64,000 bases of DNA from Whalleya microplaca. Its lineage: Eukaryota > Ascomycota > Sordariomycetes > Xylariales > Xylariaceae. The stretch's first letter is position 1. Each line of letters starts with the position of its first letter. The notes below the pieces were generated by a model that made no database searches, was not told the DNA's origin, and was given only the letters and a program-made list of their open reading frames with translations. The DNA lies in NCBI GenBank assembly GCA_022497155.1, contig MU385718.1, positions 558,001-622,000 of the forward strand, written 5' to 3'. The translations under genes and the position numbers were made by a program. Below, piece after piece: positions 20,923-34,148 of this stretch.

Positions 20923-23900
20923 ATGGCCACCTTAGCCGAAGACGCTGCGCGACGGCGCGTAAGCAGGAAACTTCAGAAAAAACGCCCGGACGACTTTCAT
21001 CCAACTATGGAACTACCCGAACGATTAAAAGACCACGGCGACGAGGCTGACGAAGATGTACTCCCACCCCGTCAAGGTCCCCAGATGTTCATGAACATGA
21101 ACCAGTCGATCTTCGGTCTCATTGCCGCCGCCGGCTCTACCGTAGACTTCAACGATAGGTTCGAGGGCCAGTCCAGCGACGAGGACGAGGGCGAGGAAGC
21201 ACCGGGTCCCGGCGGCGATGGAAGGCTGAGAAGGGGGAAAGAACGAGACCAAGTCGCACAGACGACCGTGCTGAAGAAGACTTCGGCTGGCAAAGAAAAG
21301 AGCGAAAAACAGAGACGGAGAATATCCGGGCACCTTCTACGCTCGCTGCCCCAGCTCCCACGCCTTGTCACACGGTCGAAGTCCAAGGGTACAAAAAAGA
21401 TGGTCTCCCAGCAACCGCCCGACGACTCGAGCGCCGACGGCGACGCCGAAGCCGAAAGCTCGAGCTCCCAGACCGTCGACGACGCCCTCTCGCCCAACAT
21501 CGAGGTGACCAAAGCCGATCGCGAAGGAAGACTGGCGCCCGTTATGAGCAGAATGCTGGAGGCGAGGGCGGAGATGTCCTCGAGACCGAGCTTCGATATG
21601 GAGAGAATATCGGGAGACCACCGAAGAGGCGATACCGACGATGCGGGTCCTAGCAGGCTCGCACGGCAGTTGAAGCACATATTCGAGTTCGACGAAGCCG
21701 AAGAAGTAATAGAAGGTATGGCTCCTCATGCTCGTCAATGTTGGATTCTAGCTAATCGGGCCGTCCAGAATACCCCTGCTGGTTGCTCCAGAGTGTGCTG
21801 CTCCAGGGATACATGTACATTACGGCCAAGCACATTTGCTTCTACGCCTATCTACCCAAGAAAATCGTATGGTATATCCAGCATATGCACACAAGGACTT
21901 TACTAACATATAGACACAGCACGAGGTCGTCAAGTCGGGATACCTATCGAAGAGCGGCAAGAGGAATCCCAAATACAGCCGTTACTGGGTCCGACTGAAG
22001 GGCGACGTTCTGGCTTACTATCGCGACGCATCCAACCTCTACTTCCCCCATGGCCAGATCGACCTGAGCTATGCGATCTCGGCCAACATCGACGAGAAGG
22101 ACAAGGATGGCCTACACTTCACCGTCGTCACGCATCACCGGACGTACTACTTCAAAGCCGATAGCGCACCGAGTGCCAAAGAATGGGTCAAGAGTTTGCA
22201 GCGGGTCATATTTCGATCCCGCAACGACGGCGACAGCGTCAAGATCTCCCTGCCGATCTCGAACGTGATTGATGTGGAAGATAGCCAGATGATCGAGTTT
22301 GTCGATACCTGTAAGCTGCGTGTCATTGATAATGATGAGACGTATGCGATCGACGAGGTAAGGCTCCCTAACATTTTATCCCAACCACGGAATCTTGGCG
22401 CTAACGGAGACTAGTATTTCTTCTCATTTTTCAGCTTCGGCAAGGAGGCAATCAATGTCCTCAAGATCCTGATCGACGATGCTTCCAAACAGGAACAGTC
22501 TACCAAACAGGAGCAATCCAAACCCGCGAAGTCGAAGTCGAAGTCGAAGTCGAACCTGTCTCGACCACGAGAAGCGGAAGATGCCCCTCGCCAGAGCTCT
22601 CAAAGTGTTAGACGCAATTTGAGCCCTATTACTCAGGGCGAGCTCAAGTCTCCCAAACTTCGCGATCATGTCAGAGCGACCTTGGTTCCCATGTCGCCTC
22701 ACAGCCCAATGGACACAAGTCCGCGACCTAGTGGCGACGCAACCCGCAGCAGTTTCGATGCGTTCCGACAGTTCGGACGGAGGAGTCTTGACCTTGAGAG
22801 CCTGACACGGGACGCATCGCCACGACGCAGTTTTAGCGGCACACGGTCCTTGAGCAAGAACCGCGCTCACGAAAGTATGACATCGCACAAAGAATCGACC
22901 GATTCATACGTACATTCGCTAGAAGATCCAAGTATATCCGGATTAGCGTCGTCGTCGAACGAGGATCCGTCCGGTAGCCAGATCCTGCGAGGCAGTGAAG
23001 TCTTCCACCGACCTACTCTACGACGTTCCAACTCAGCCTCGCGCGCTTCCGGACGCGGTAAGTCCCATGGCAAGGCGCGGGAGAAGCCGGAATCTGGCAT
23101 GCGCCATTATCATCCGCACCATGCTGCCACTACGGGGCATATCGATGACCCCGGCGATGGCGAGAAGCCGGGCCAGACAGGGCCGGGCCTCCAGAATCTA
23201 GCCAAGATGGGGGCGTATCCTCTACAGAGAGCTGGCTTGTTTGCGAACTACCTAAATCAAACAAGTCGGCAAATGAGTAATCTCCTCGCGACGCAGTCTA
23301 TGGGGTATGTAGAAAAGGTGTCCGGGATGTGGAAAGGCGGCCGCAAGCACTACCACGAAGCTTCCGCCCTCAGGGCTGACGACGAGCTGGACGATGAGGA
23401 TGACGATGATGTCGACATGGATCGGTTCCGCGCGCACTTCGCACTCCCAGAGACGGAGAAGCTCCAGGCGACCTACTACGGCTACATCGTGCGCGTCTTG
23501 CCTCTCTACGGCAAGGTCTACATAAGTGATCGGCATTTCTGCTTCCGCAGCTTACTGCTCGGCACGCGGACGAAACTAATCCTGCCTCTCAAAGACATCG
23601 AGACGGCCGAGAAGGAGAAGGGCTTCCGCTTCGGGTACTCGGGTTTAGTCGTCGTCATTCGTGGACATGAAGAACTGTTCTTCGAGTTCAACAAGGCTGA
23701 GATAAGAGATGACTGCGCGGTCACCGTACTGCGAAGCCTGGAGACGACACGCTATCTTCGAGATGCCGGCCTCCTGGACCAGGAAGACCAGGAGCACGCG
23801 GACGAGGCTATCGCGGAACGGGACGCGCTTAACGAAGCACGACACCAGGAGTATAACGAACATGATCTCAAGATGCCCCGAGACGCCTCCTGTCTTAGTG

Positions 23901-25651
23901 ACTCGTCGCCGACCATCCTCTTTGACGACCCCAAAGCGTCCATTCTCAACTTCAAGCCGTCTGAGCCGATGACGGTCACCTGCTTGACCATCGGATCCCG
24001 AGGCGATGTCCAGCCGTATATTGCTCTCTGCAAGAAATTATTAGACGAGGGCCACAAGCCCAGGATAGCCACGCACCGCGAGTTCCAAACTTGGGTCGAG
24101 GGGCACGGCATCGAGTTTGCACCGGTCGAGGGCGATCCCAGCGAACTTATGCGCATCTGCATCCAGAACGGTACGTTCACCTGGGCGTTCCTGAAGGAGG
24201 CCAACTCGAAGTTCCGGGGCTGGCTGGATGAGCTTCTCGCGTCCGCCTACGAAGCCTGTAAAGGCTCGGACCTCCTCATCGAGAGTCCTAGCGCCATGGC
24301 CGGGATCCACATCGCCGAGGCACTGGCTATCCCTTACTTCCGCGCCTTCACGATGCCGTGGACCCGCACGCGCGCTTACCCCCACGCCTTCGTCATGCCC
24401 GAACACAAGATGGGAGGCGCCTACAACTACGTCACGTACGTCATGTTCGACAATGTATTCTGGAAAGCCACGGCCCACCAGATCAACCGGTGGCGCAACA
24501 ACGTGCTCGGCCTGCCGAACACCAACCTCGAGAAGCTGCAGCCGAACAAGGTCCCCTTCCTGTACAACTTCTCGCCGGCGGTGGTGGCGCCGCCGCTGGA
24601 CTACAGCGACTGGATCCGGGTGACGGGGTACTGGTTCCTGGACGAGGGCAGCGGGTGGGCGCCGCCGGACGACCTGCGGGAGTTCATCGCGGCGGCGCGC
24701 CGCGACGACAAGAAGCTGGTGTACGTGGGCTTCGGGAGCATCATCGTCCCCGACCCGGCCAAGATGACGCAGGAGGTGATCGACGCGGTGCTCCGGGCCG
24801 ACGTCCGCTGCGTGCTGAGCAAGGGCTGGTCCGACCGCCTCGGCAACAAGGACGCCGCCGCCGTGCCCGAGCTGGCGCTGCCGCCCGAGATCTTCCAGAT
24901 CAAGAGCGCGCCCCACGACTGGCTGTTCGCGCAGATGGACGCCGCGGCGCACCACGGCGGGTCGGGCACCACGGGCGCGAGTCTGCGCGCGGGCATCCCG
25001 ACGATCATTCGCCCGTTCTTCGGCGACCAGTTCTTCTTCGGCAGTCGGGTCGAGGACTTGGGGGTTGGGGTTTGTCTGAGGAGGTGGGGCGCTAATTCTT
25101 TCGCGAGAGCCCTGTGGGAGTGCACGCATGATGGGAGGATGATATCGCGGGCTAGGGTTTTGGGGGAGACTATTCGGAAGGTACGTTTACATCCTGCATC
25201 ACATCACATCACATCACTTTGTACCCTGGATAGTAGATCGCTAACACAGTTCAATCAGGAAAACGGCGTCGACATGGCTATCCAGTGCATCTACCGCGAC
25301 ATGGAGTACGCCAAGTCGCTGATCAAGTCGAAGGCGGGCAAGAACGCGGCGGCGGCGACAGCCACCACGACCACGGGCCCCGACGGCGCGGTCCCCGACG
25401 ACGTCGACGTCGACGTGTTCGACGACGAGGAGGAGAGCTGGACCTTCGTCGGCACCGCCGGCGGCGACGCCGACCTCGATACGGATCTCGTCGCTGCTGC
25501 TGCCCGGAAGGCCGCCGCCGTCGAAGGCGTGGGTGGTGCCCGTGGTGGTGTGGGGACGGCGATCGGCTCGCGTCTGCTGGGAGGTGGGGGAGCAGGGGGA
25601 GAAGCAGGGGGAGGTAGGACCGCGACGGCGGCCGCCCGTGCAGGGGCTTAG
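20923..25651 (+). CDS. ATG26: sterol 3-beta-glucosyltransferase Atg26
   Basis: Five exons: 20923-21715, 21769-21866, 21920-22357, 22415-25180, 25259-25651; about 1495 residues. Order of parts: acidic and Ser-rich N-terminus; first GRAM domain at about 247-297 ([20 protein letters not shown]); PH domain at about 298-395 ([20 protein letters not shown]); a long disordered Ser/Arg-rich linker; second GRAM at about 780-870 ([20 protein letters not shown]); a GT1 glycosyltransferase from about 961 ([20 protein letters not shown]) with the donor-binding [15 protein letters not shown] near 1288. It moves glucose from UDP-glucose to ergosterol on membranes, and in some fungi it is needed for pexophagy. 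The last intron (78 bp) is in frame and stop-free, so unspliced mRNA would encode 26 extra residues. The C-terminal 130 residues are low-complexity Ala/Gly/Asp. Confidence 0.96.
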
Positions 25652-28600
25652 GAAGACTCCTGCTTGGTCGGGTAGTGCTGCGGCCTTTGGAGGGAGGTGA
25701 GGCGGATGATGGGCAGCGGTGGCAGCACTGGCACTGGCACGCCTGCTGCCGCTGCTAGTAATAGTATCGCACGAGAGTGAGATCGAGTGAGAGTAAAGTC
25801 TGGACTAGTCAGGAATTGTTGGTTTTCTTGTCATGTGTTTTCTTGTTTTTTGTTAAGGACTACTACTATCAGGGTTCACATCGTCATCGTCGTTGTTCAT
25901 CGTCATCACATTGTATCGGGTGCCGTCGGGGTCAGAAGCGGAGTTTTCATTCTATAGGCACCATTGGGAAACCGCGCTACTGTTTACCGTGAAGCAAGCA
26001 AGCATACGAGAAAGACGGGATACAGGCAGGTTTTTCGGGACTCGGGACTCGGGACTCTCAGCTTTGTCGTTGGCGGGCTGTTGGCTGTTAATACATAATG
26101 GACTTGGACTGGCTGGGTGCTTGGTCGGTTGGTTGGTAGATTGGTTAGGGGGTGATGGGGGTGATGTGGGGGTGAGAGAGAAGAAAGGAGAGAGATAGAG
26201 AGACAGACAGAACGTTGAACCTAGATTATACATCTCTCTTTGGCCGGCGCAGAATCAAGAGGGAGAAGGGGAACGGAAGAGAATATTAAACTGAACACGC
26301 CCTTACCTACCTACTTATGGATACACACTACACACGGGAGATCCATTGATCAATTGGCTGTTGGAGGCGGCGGCCTTGAATTGCATTGCATTGCACTCGC
26401 TGAGGTACGAGGGGCGTAATAAAGGTGCTGCTACTACTGGTGTTATTACGACTACTACATATATAGACTGACAATTGCTGTTGCTTGGGAGGTTTGGGGG
26501 GGTTGGGGGGATGGATATGTATAGTATCTGGTAGGGTAGAGTAGGGTTTTAGGAAATTCATGAATGAATGAGTTTGATTTGGGAGTTTGAGGTGAATTAT
26601 GTGAGGTAGATATATTGTAGAGAGTAGATGATGAGACTGGGCTTGGGTAGGCTAGGTGAGACTAGGTCGGCCTGGGTTAGGTATGTAAAGAGGTTAGACT
26701 ATGTTGGCATATCCCATTCCTTTCTGGCATACAATAGATATTAATTCTAACTTTGAGGTTTCGGGGAGCGAGGATGGTTCGCTTTGCTAACCTGGATTCT
26801 TGATCTTGTATGTTGCATGTAAGGGACTACACTGCGGTGATGTTAGACTATCAATGATAGCATCGCGTAAGTATGAAGCTATATCTCTTATGAGTTCACA
26901 ACTATAGACTTTCGACTATAGTCTTGACAATTATACATGTGCTATATGTATGTGCTTATATAGTCTTTCATAGTCAATGACACTAAGATGTTATACTTAA
27001 GCATGCACTTTAAACCTGTAGGTTTACATAAGCAGGAACTAATATCTACTGATGCTTTTATACGAGCATATACGGGATGATGCTTAATCACTGATTGCGC
27101 TTAGGTATAGACTATCGTATTTACCTATACTTGACCTATTACTCACTAGTATTCAAAGCTTGAAACAAGCTAACCCAGACTTATGCTTTCCAGTATTCAA
27201 TTCTGTTTTATCCGAAAATCCTGTTGTGTTGGTAATATATGATATTCAGATTGATGGCTACCTAGGTACACGTCAGGCGAGTTTGCGTGAGTCACACATA
27301 TGAGGCAGGGGCTAGTATGATGACTGTAAGCATGCCAGTTGTCGTTGTGAACTTTGCACGATAGGCACCTGGATTGAAGTATCAACTGAACATGAGCCGT
27401 CTGCATTCACCGTTAAGATCGTGTACTAGAAACTTCTCCGGTACGTAGGTCGATGACATGTTGTCGAGTCATCCCCCGTCATGACTGCGCCACACAGATA
27501 GGTAGATGTAGGTATGCAGCTCATGCAGACTAAGCGACCTCTTTCAGCCACACAGCTGCCACATTACCAAGCTTCAGCCACGGGCTGTCGATTCGTCGAA
27601 TGGGAACATGTCAAGCCATGTCAAGCTTCGATTTCGAAAGAGCTACCCCCGCAAACGGACAAGGGGCCGGCACTAGGGAGGGGGGAAAGATGGCAGCAGC
27701 CAGTGGCCGCTGTTGCGGTCCAGGCAGGTACAAAAGGGCCCCTCCTCCCCAAGGCAAAGTTGGGGGGGACGACTCGCGCGTGCAAAGCGAAAAAAGGCAG
27801 CCAGCTTCCAAGTGTTCCACATGGGATCCTGTTTTTATTTCTATTGCAACTTTTATGCCTTTATGCCATTGAACATTCATCATTGAACATTCATTGACCT
27901 GGCATAAGACACAAAAGACACAACACAACGGACACAAAAAGGAGTGTATCATAGCACAACTCTATTGATTTCCGAATTCCGTCAGACTATACCAACATAT
28001 TGGCCAATTGGCATAGTTGCATCTGCTGCTGCTTATCATACCAGTTAGGTGACCTCGGTATGTCATTCAAGTGTCTCCTTTAAGCATCCGACTCTCACAC
28101 CACCGCCATCCATCCGCATCCATCCATCCAACCAACCATCCCATCCAACCTCTGGAATCACGAAATTGTGGCTTGATGTATTGTTGAGTTGTGCTCCCCC
28201 CAAGTGCCGGAGCTTATGTCAGCCATAATGTGAACCCATGCTGCCCATGTTGCCCATGTTACTTACCCATGAATGATATCCATGTTCCCCCGTGTCTCCC
28301 TCCATGCTCTTCCCCCATGCTGGAGAGATACCTCTGTTGCTGTGTGCACCTTGCCCTTGGCTGTCTTACCTTTCACCTCAACCCGGATTCAGCTCACCTT
28401 GTACCGTCCTGGAATGAGGCCCGAGCGTCTCCTGTCCATCTTTTGTCCCATTGGCTGCACGGCAAACACGACAGCCCACCCAGTTAGATCAGTCCATTGT
28501 ATTTTCAATTCTCACTAACCTCGTTTGGCGTCTGTCTAGATCGCAGCGGATTGTCAACTATAAGAACGTCAACAATCTCCTGGTATTACATACCTACTGA

Positions 28601-29199
28601 CTACTGAGCCACTCTCCTGTCATCGTACGATTACCTAAGTAATTGGTGCCCGTTTGCGATTATAGAAAACCCCACCCACCGCGAAGGCTATACACCTCTC
28701 TATACACATATACACATATACACATACACACACGTACCTCTATACCTGCATGTGCCTGTTGCGAGCGATACCACGCAGCCCTACTGCTACCGCTGTACCT
28801 ACAAAAAAGTGCAATGGGAAAAACTGGAGCTCTTGAGCTTGACCCGTCCTACCATCACAGCTTCCGTCATCGATAAGAGGTGACACCCCTGCAGTAAGTA
28901 GACTATATCTTCTTCCCCATTAACGCGTTCTGCCGACAACTCTTATACCCGACAATCTCGTCCCAAGCATCGCATCGCAAACCGCGTATGTGAACAAAGG
29001 AACTCGACGCTCTCCATTCCAGCCGCCACGCCACATCCATGCCCGCGCCGATGTCCATCTGAACACAGATGCAATCCCTCCAAAATTCTCTCATGCACCC
29101 GCTAATCTTTCCATTCACCCTCTAGACTCACAGGCGATTTATTATCCTTTTTTAATAAACTGCATGAACGCTTCCACACGCTGTTGAAGCTAACCTGTC
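25652..29199. other. 3.5-kb intergenic, no gene seen
   Basis: Simple-sequence stretches, an AT-rich part at about 26700-27300 with small palindromes (ACTATAG/CTATAGT around 26905-26925), and C/A-rich leader-like sequence before FCP1 (repeats of CCATCCATCC near 28105 and CACATATACA near 28700). ORFs of 60-127 codons here show no family features and were not accepted. Confidence 0.45.
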
Positions 29200-31740
29200 A
29201 TGGCAAAGAGCAAGACCCTGCGCCTAGGAGCCCGACTCCGCTATCCCATCACCATCTCCCAAATCCGCAAAAGACATGGCGACGACGTCGCCAAGCAAGA
29301 ACCCATAGTACAGTACACCTTCAAATACAAGCGCAAAATTGGCGATCCGAGCAAAGGCGAGGAACGCGAGGTCGAGGAGACGGGCGTGGCCGATTGGGAC
29401 AGCCCGGCCGAGGGCAAAGTGAAACAATGGCACGTAAAGGAAGGACAAAGAATTACCACCGATCAAGATCTCGTCAGCATCGAGGAGACCTGTGATCACC
29501 GTGTACAATGGGGCGGCCTCTGCGGGATCTGTGGCAAAGATATGAAAGAGGTGAGCTACGCGAGCGAGTCGCTCGACACCGACCGCGCCACCGTTGCCAT
29601 GGTGCACGACAATGTCGCGCTCAAGATCAGTAAGGAGCAGGCCCAACAGGCCGAGATGCAACTGCAGCGCCGGTTATTGAAGGAGCGCAAGCTCAGTCTC
29701 GTCGTCGATCTAGACCAAACGATCATCCACGCCTGCATAGAGCCTACCATAGGCGAATGGCAACGCGATCCTTCCAATCCCAACTACGAGGCCGTCAAAG
29801 ATGTACGCAGCTTTCAGCTCGACGATGGTCCGCAAGGATTGACAAGCGGCTGCTGGTACTATATTAAGATGCGACCGGGCCTGGCCGAGTTCCTCGAGAG
29901 GGTCTCCCAGATCTTCGAGCTACACGTATACACAATGGGTACTCGCGCATATGCCCTGAACATCGCCAAGATTGTTGACCCTACTCAGAAGCTGTTCGGC
30001 AACCGGGTCATAAGTCGAGACGAGAACGGTAGCATGACCGCGAAGAGCCTTCAACGGTTATTCCCCGTCAGCACCAACATGGTCGTCGTCATTGACGATC
30101 GAGCCGACGTATGGCCACACAACAGATCCAACCTCATCAAAGTGAGTCCCTACGACTTCTTCACCGGCATCGGAGATATCAATTCGAGCTTTCTACCTAA
30201 ACGCGAGGACGTCATTGCGCCCTCGCCAACTCCCGAGGCGATAGCGCCGAAACCCACGACGCCGGCGACGCAGACGAACGGCAAGGCCCAACCACAACCA
30301 AACGCCGCCGGTGCCAACCCGGCCGATGCCGTGGCCGAGCACGAACGGGCATTGGCGAACAGCAGTGAGGAGAATGCGTTGCTACAATTACAAGCGGAAG
30401 AGCAGGAACGGACGTTGGAGAAACAGCTTAAGGACCGCCCTTTGCTCCACCTGCAGGAAGAGCTTGATAAGGAAGACGAGCAGGCCGAGAAGGAAGGCAC
30501 CGATAGCCCGGAACCTCCTACTAACGGACACTCTGAAACCCCGCCTCACCAACGGCATCATCTGCTACGCGACGATGATCAGGAGCTCAAGTACCTCGAG
30601 AAACACCTGGCAAGCATACACCATTCCTTCTACGTGCAGTACGACGCGCGGTCGGCTAATCGCCGGCTCGATGAGATAAGAGCCGATGCCGTTCCCGACG
30701 TGGGAATGACCCTTAACTTCTTGAAGTCCCAAATACTGAAGAACACGAGAATTGTGCTGTCCGGACTGGTCCCGCTCGGTGTGGACGTGCGCAAATCTGA
30801 GATCGGCTTGCACGCAGAAAGCTTCGGCGCCGAAGTTCGGATGCGTGTGACCGAAGATATCACACATTTGGTCATCAGCAGCTCTCGCCCGCGGACTCAG
30901 AAGGTGCGCCAGGCAGCTCGGATACCGACCATCAAGATAGTAAATCAGAATTGGCTCGCACAATCACTCGCGCAGTGGAAACGGCTTGACGAGACGCCGT
31001 ATCTCGTCGATATCCATCCCTCCGACCGAACCGCCACGACGCCTCTTGAAAGTTCGGCTTCGCCACCGCGGCCGCGGATCACCATCGTCCAGTCCGGTCA
31101 ACACGTATTCACCGAGGAGCAGATGGAGGATGCCGAGGACGGCGATGCGGATGATTCGGGAGACGGCTCGGAGGATGACGGGGAGGACGAAGATGGCGAG
31201 ATACGCGACCGGTACAACGTGATGCCGCGCGAGCTCGAAGACGGCGAACACAGTCCCGTGGATGATCTTAAGCAGATGGAATGGGGCGACGTCGACAAGG
31301 AGCTCGAGGAATTCATGGGTTCCGACGACGAGTCCGACTTCGAAAGCACGCAGGGCACGGATCGCGGCATGGATACAGATACCGAAGAGCCGAGCCGGAG
31401 CAGCAGGAAACGCAAGTTAAACGACGATGAAGAGGACAGCGAAAACGGCGATGAGGGGAGTGCGTTAGCTAAGAAACAGCGCATCGCAAAGGCGAGGACT
31501 ACTGGCCTGCGCAACGTGAAGAATGCGGCCGAGGAAGAGACCGAGGGCAGTGGACTGCCTACTCCCCTGGGTACCGGTGACGAGGAAGAGGGCAAGCGTG
31601 AGGCCGTCGAAGAGGGCGAGGATGCGGATGATGACGAGGGCGGTGACGGCGACGAGGACGATGATGACTTTGCTGCCGACCTGGAGGCCGAGCTGGAAGC
31701 CGAATTAGAGGCCGAAATCGGTGGGAGCGAGAAAGGTTGA
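29200..31740 (+). CDS. FCP1: RNA polymerase II CTD phosphatase Fcp1
   Basis: Single exon, 846 residues. The FCP homology domain has the catalytic DLDQT (170-174; two aspartates of the DxDxT motif) and the distal DD pair at 299-300 (VVVIDDRADVW). A BRCT domain spans about 509-600 (ILKNTRIVLSGLVPLGVDVR, then THLVISSSRPRT). The N-terminal part carries the beta-barrel-like segment and a CDH...CGICG cysteine pair seen in Fcp1. From about 640 on the protein is very acidic with long Asp/Glu runs, as expected for the TFIIF-interacting tail. Fcp1 removes phosphate, mainly from Ser2 of the Pol II CTD, to recycle polymerase. It has no introns, unlike most genes in this window. Confidence 0.96.
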   Translation: MAKSKTLRLGARLRYPITISQIRKRHGDDVAKQEPIVQYTFKYKRKIGDPSKGEEREVEETGVADWDSPAEGKVKQWHVKEGQRITTDQDLVSIEETCDHRVQWGGLCGICGKDMKEVSYASESLDTDRATVAMVHDNVALKISKEQAQQAEMQLQRRLLKERKLSLVVDLDQTIIHACIEPTIGEWQRDPSNPNYEAVKDVRSFQLDDGPQGLTSGCWYYIKMRPGLAEFLERVSQIFELHVYTMGTRAYALNIAKIVDPTQKLFGNRVISRDENGSMTAKSLQRLFPVSTNMVVVIDDRADVWPHNRSNLIKVSPYDFFTGIGDINSSFLPKREDVIAPSPTPEAIAPKPTTPATQTNGKAQPQPNAAGANPADAVAEHERALANSSEENALLQLQAEEQERTLEKQLKDRPLLHLQEELDKEDEQAEKEGTDSPEPPTNGHSETPPHQRHHLLRDDDQELKYLEKHLASIHHSFYVQYDARSANRRLDEIRADAVPDVGMTLNFLKSQILKNTRIVLSGLVPLGVDVRKSEIGLHAESFGAEVRMRVTEDITHLVISSSRPRTQKVRQAARIPTIKIVNQNWLAQSLAQWKRLDETPYLVDIHPSDRTATTPLESSASPPRPRITIVQSGQHVFTEEQMEDAEDGDADDSGDGSEDDGEDEDGEIRDRYNVMPRELEDGEHSPVDDLKQMEWGDVDKELEEFMGSDDESDFESTQGTDRGMDTDTEEPSRSSRKRKLNDDEEDSENGDEGSALAKKQRIAKARTTGLRNVKNAAEEETEGSGLPTPLGTGDEEEGKREAVEEGEDADDDEGGDGDEDDDDFAADLEAELEAELEAEIGGSEKG

Positions 31741-32716
31741 TTTCATCGATTTTGTTGCTTGCGGCCTGTGGAGATCTGCTCTCCGTGCGGGAGGGTAGGA
31801 GAGCATGCATATGCGCTCCCCTCTATCCCGCACTGCGCTGAACTGTATGATTGAGGTAATACTACGAATGTATGTTGCAGAGAGAAGATTTGTTTGTACA
31901 AATCTGCGCGCAACACCATATACACATACGAGGCCGGATCACCGCGGGGAGAGGGCATCATCGAGCAGATCAGTGGCATATCTACTCTACTATTTAGGTA
32001 TGCTAGCAATAGGTGTAGGAGCTAGGTGGCTTGTTTCGTCGGGGAGTTCCGGTCAGCCGGCTAGCAAGGCAATGATACCGTGTTTTACTTGATGTGGGAG
32101 TCTTGTGTCTGGGAGTTTTTTCATCTGCATAGCGATAGTTGGGCATGGCAAATACACACATACATCTTTCCTGTGCATGAGACGATTCTATGTTAGATCG
32201 GTGAAAGTTTGTTCTAGAGTATTATTAATGCGGTAGATAACTTCGACTTCTTCCGACTAATGTGTATTTACATCCAGCTTCCTGTACCGTATATCCAAAA
32301 CCGCTATCCCCATATGTTCTGCCATTCTCATGCTCCATATTCTGCTGGACGATGCTAAAAACACGTGACCGCACCCATAACCAACGCCAGCTTACGTAAG
32401 CCAACCACTTTCCGTCCCGTCCCCACCAAGGCGAGCCGAGCCATTGACGACCGTCCCATTGGAGCTTACCAGCTCCCTCCATCTACCACCGAACGAAACA
32501 ACCTCACTTGAACCTCGCGGCTTCGACAGAACCGAGAAATCGACGATACCGGAGCCTCTGGTTAATTAATCTATCGGCTGCTCGATTGACCCCGAGCGTA
32601 CGCGAGAGAGAAGAAGAAGAGAAAGAGAGATAGAGAGAGGGAAATAGGTACCCAAGAAAGCCAGACGGACGGACGGATTGATTGATTGTTTGTTTGAGGG
32701 GAAGAATACCGCCACC
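31741..32716. other. intergenic, no gene seen
   Basis: Contains the 3' flank of FCP1 and the purine-rich leader of the next gene (GAGAGAAGAAGAAGAGAAAG near 32605). No coding frame supported. Confidence 0.45.
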
Positions 32717-33884
32717 ATGCCCCAGGATATGCCCCCCGCCGGGGGCTACGGCCCTGTGCAGTATAAGGTTCGTACGGTTTTTGTGTGTCTTGTTTCCTTA
32801 TGGTTTGGTTTGGGAGTGTGAGGGGTGGGCGATGCGGGATGCGATGGGAAGAGAGGGAGGACGGGGATCTGGGGACGTGGTGAGGACGCTGGGATGAGAA
32901 TGAGGATGGAGTCCTGCCTGGGAAACTTGGTGGTCTGGTGCGGCCTGGTGCTTGGGAGCGATGGGTCTGGCGAGTGCGAGACTGGATATCGATCGATTGG
33001 GGCCGATTTTCGCGAAGGGATGACATGCTGGTTATGGGAGTGCGAGTGCAATTCTTGTGGTGCCTGCGAGGGGTTTGTCTCTTGCTGGGCAGTTCACGTC
33101 CACTGGTTGGGCTGAGCTGGACTGGACTGAGGCGCAATATGGCATGCGGGACGCGGACGATATGCACTATCATATCGGTCGATCTTGGCTATTGTTTCCT
33201 ATATCTCAGTCCTCCGGGTCTAAGATGAATGGCTTCAAGACATGCAAACCCTACGTCGGTCCATAGGGATGTATGAGAGGGAGAGAGCAGGGCAGGGCAG
33301 GGGAACGAAGAAAGAACCCGATCATGGTCCACGCTTACACCACCGCAGCCACGCGATGGCCATGCTCATGTTTAACCGCGTTTTCAGTCAATATTGGATG
33401 GTAGATGAGAGCTAATAATGAATACACAGCGCAACCTCCCCGCCCCCGGTTTCCGGCCGACCACGCTCCTCCTCGGCATGGGCGTCATCATGGCCTACGG
33501 GTTCTACAAGCTGGGCGTGGGTATCAAAGAGCAGAAGTACGCTTCCCCCCTTTTCCAATCTCCTCTACTGTGCTCTTTTGCTAACACATCATCAAACAGA
33601 GAGCTGGCGCGGGAGAAGATGTGGGCCCGCATCCACTTGATACCCCTGCTACAAGCCGAGGAGGATCGTGATCTAGTCAGACGACATCTGGCGGACCAGG
33701 CTAGAGAAAAGGAGCTCCTGGGCGAGAACTTCAAGGTGTATAACTCGGACAGGTATGTATTTCTGTCTCTATTGATATTACTAATCTTTGAGGTGTGAGG
33801 TGTTGAGGCGTATATGCTGACTGCTGTCTACACAGATACGTGAGACCGACGTACGCTATCACCCCGAGCAGTGTGACAAAATAA
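32717..33884 (+). CDS. complex I subunit NDUFA13 / GRIM-19 homologue
   Basis: Four exons, 32717-32767, 33430-33536, 33600-33752 and 33836-33884, encode 119 residues, close to the family length. It starts MPQDMPPAGGYGPVQYK, continues RNLPAPGFRPTTLLLGMGVI with a single membrane segment (about residues 28-49), then the helical ELAREKMWARIHLIPLLQAE and LLGENFKVYNSDR, and ends YVRPTYAITPSSVTK. This is the GRIM-19/NDUFA13 (B16.6) supernumerary subunit of mitochondrial NADH:ubiquinone oxidoreductase. Intron 1 is 662 bp, far longer than the others here, and has a less usual GTTCGT donor. The start context GCCACCATGC is a strong initiation context. Confidence 0.93.
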
Positions 33885-34148
33885 GCGATACGATGGTTGT
33901 GAGCGCATCAGAGAAACAGACAGCTCTCGCTATCATTAGGAGATGAATAGGCTAGCACGAGCCACAGAACATAGGTGATTGTACATACATATAACTAGGG
34001 AGGACCAACCAAGGTCGATTCCATACTAAACAGAGACTTGGAGTTGTTACGACGATATTCACAAAGCTTTACCTAGGACTACTCGGCCACTCAGGAACTT
34101 GAACATCTCTGAAATGCTCCAGGCTCCGCGTCCCGTTAACATCCCGCC

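Noticed and set aside
24041..25129. 362-codon minus-strand ORF
   Set aside because: Antisense shadow of the GC-rich glycosyltransferase exon of ATG26; composition is Arg/Val/Ala-rich with no motif.
27514..27897. 127-codon ORF in the ATG26-FCP1 gap
   Set aside because: No motif and no splice or conservation support; several overlapping frames of similar length exist here.
32571..33173. 200-codon minus-strand ORF
   Set aside because: Overlaps the leader, first exon and first intron of the NDUFA13 homologue; Ser/Pro/Arg/His-rich shadow of purine-rich DNA.
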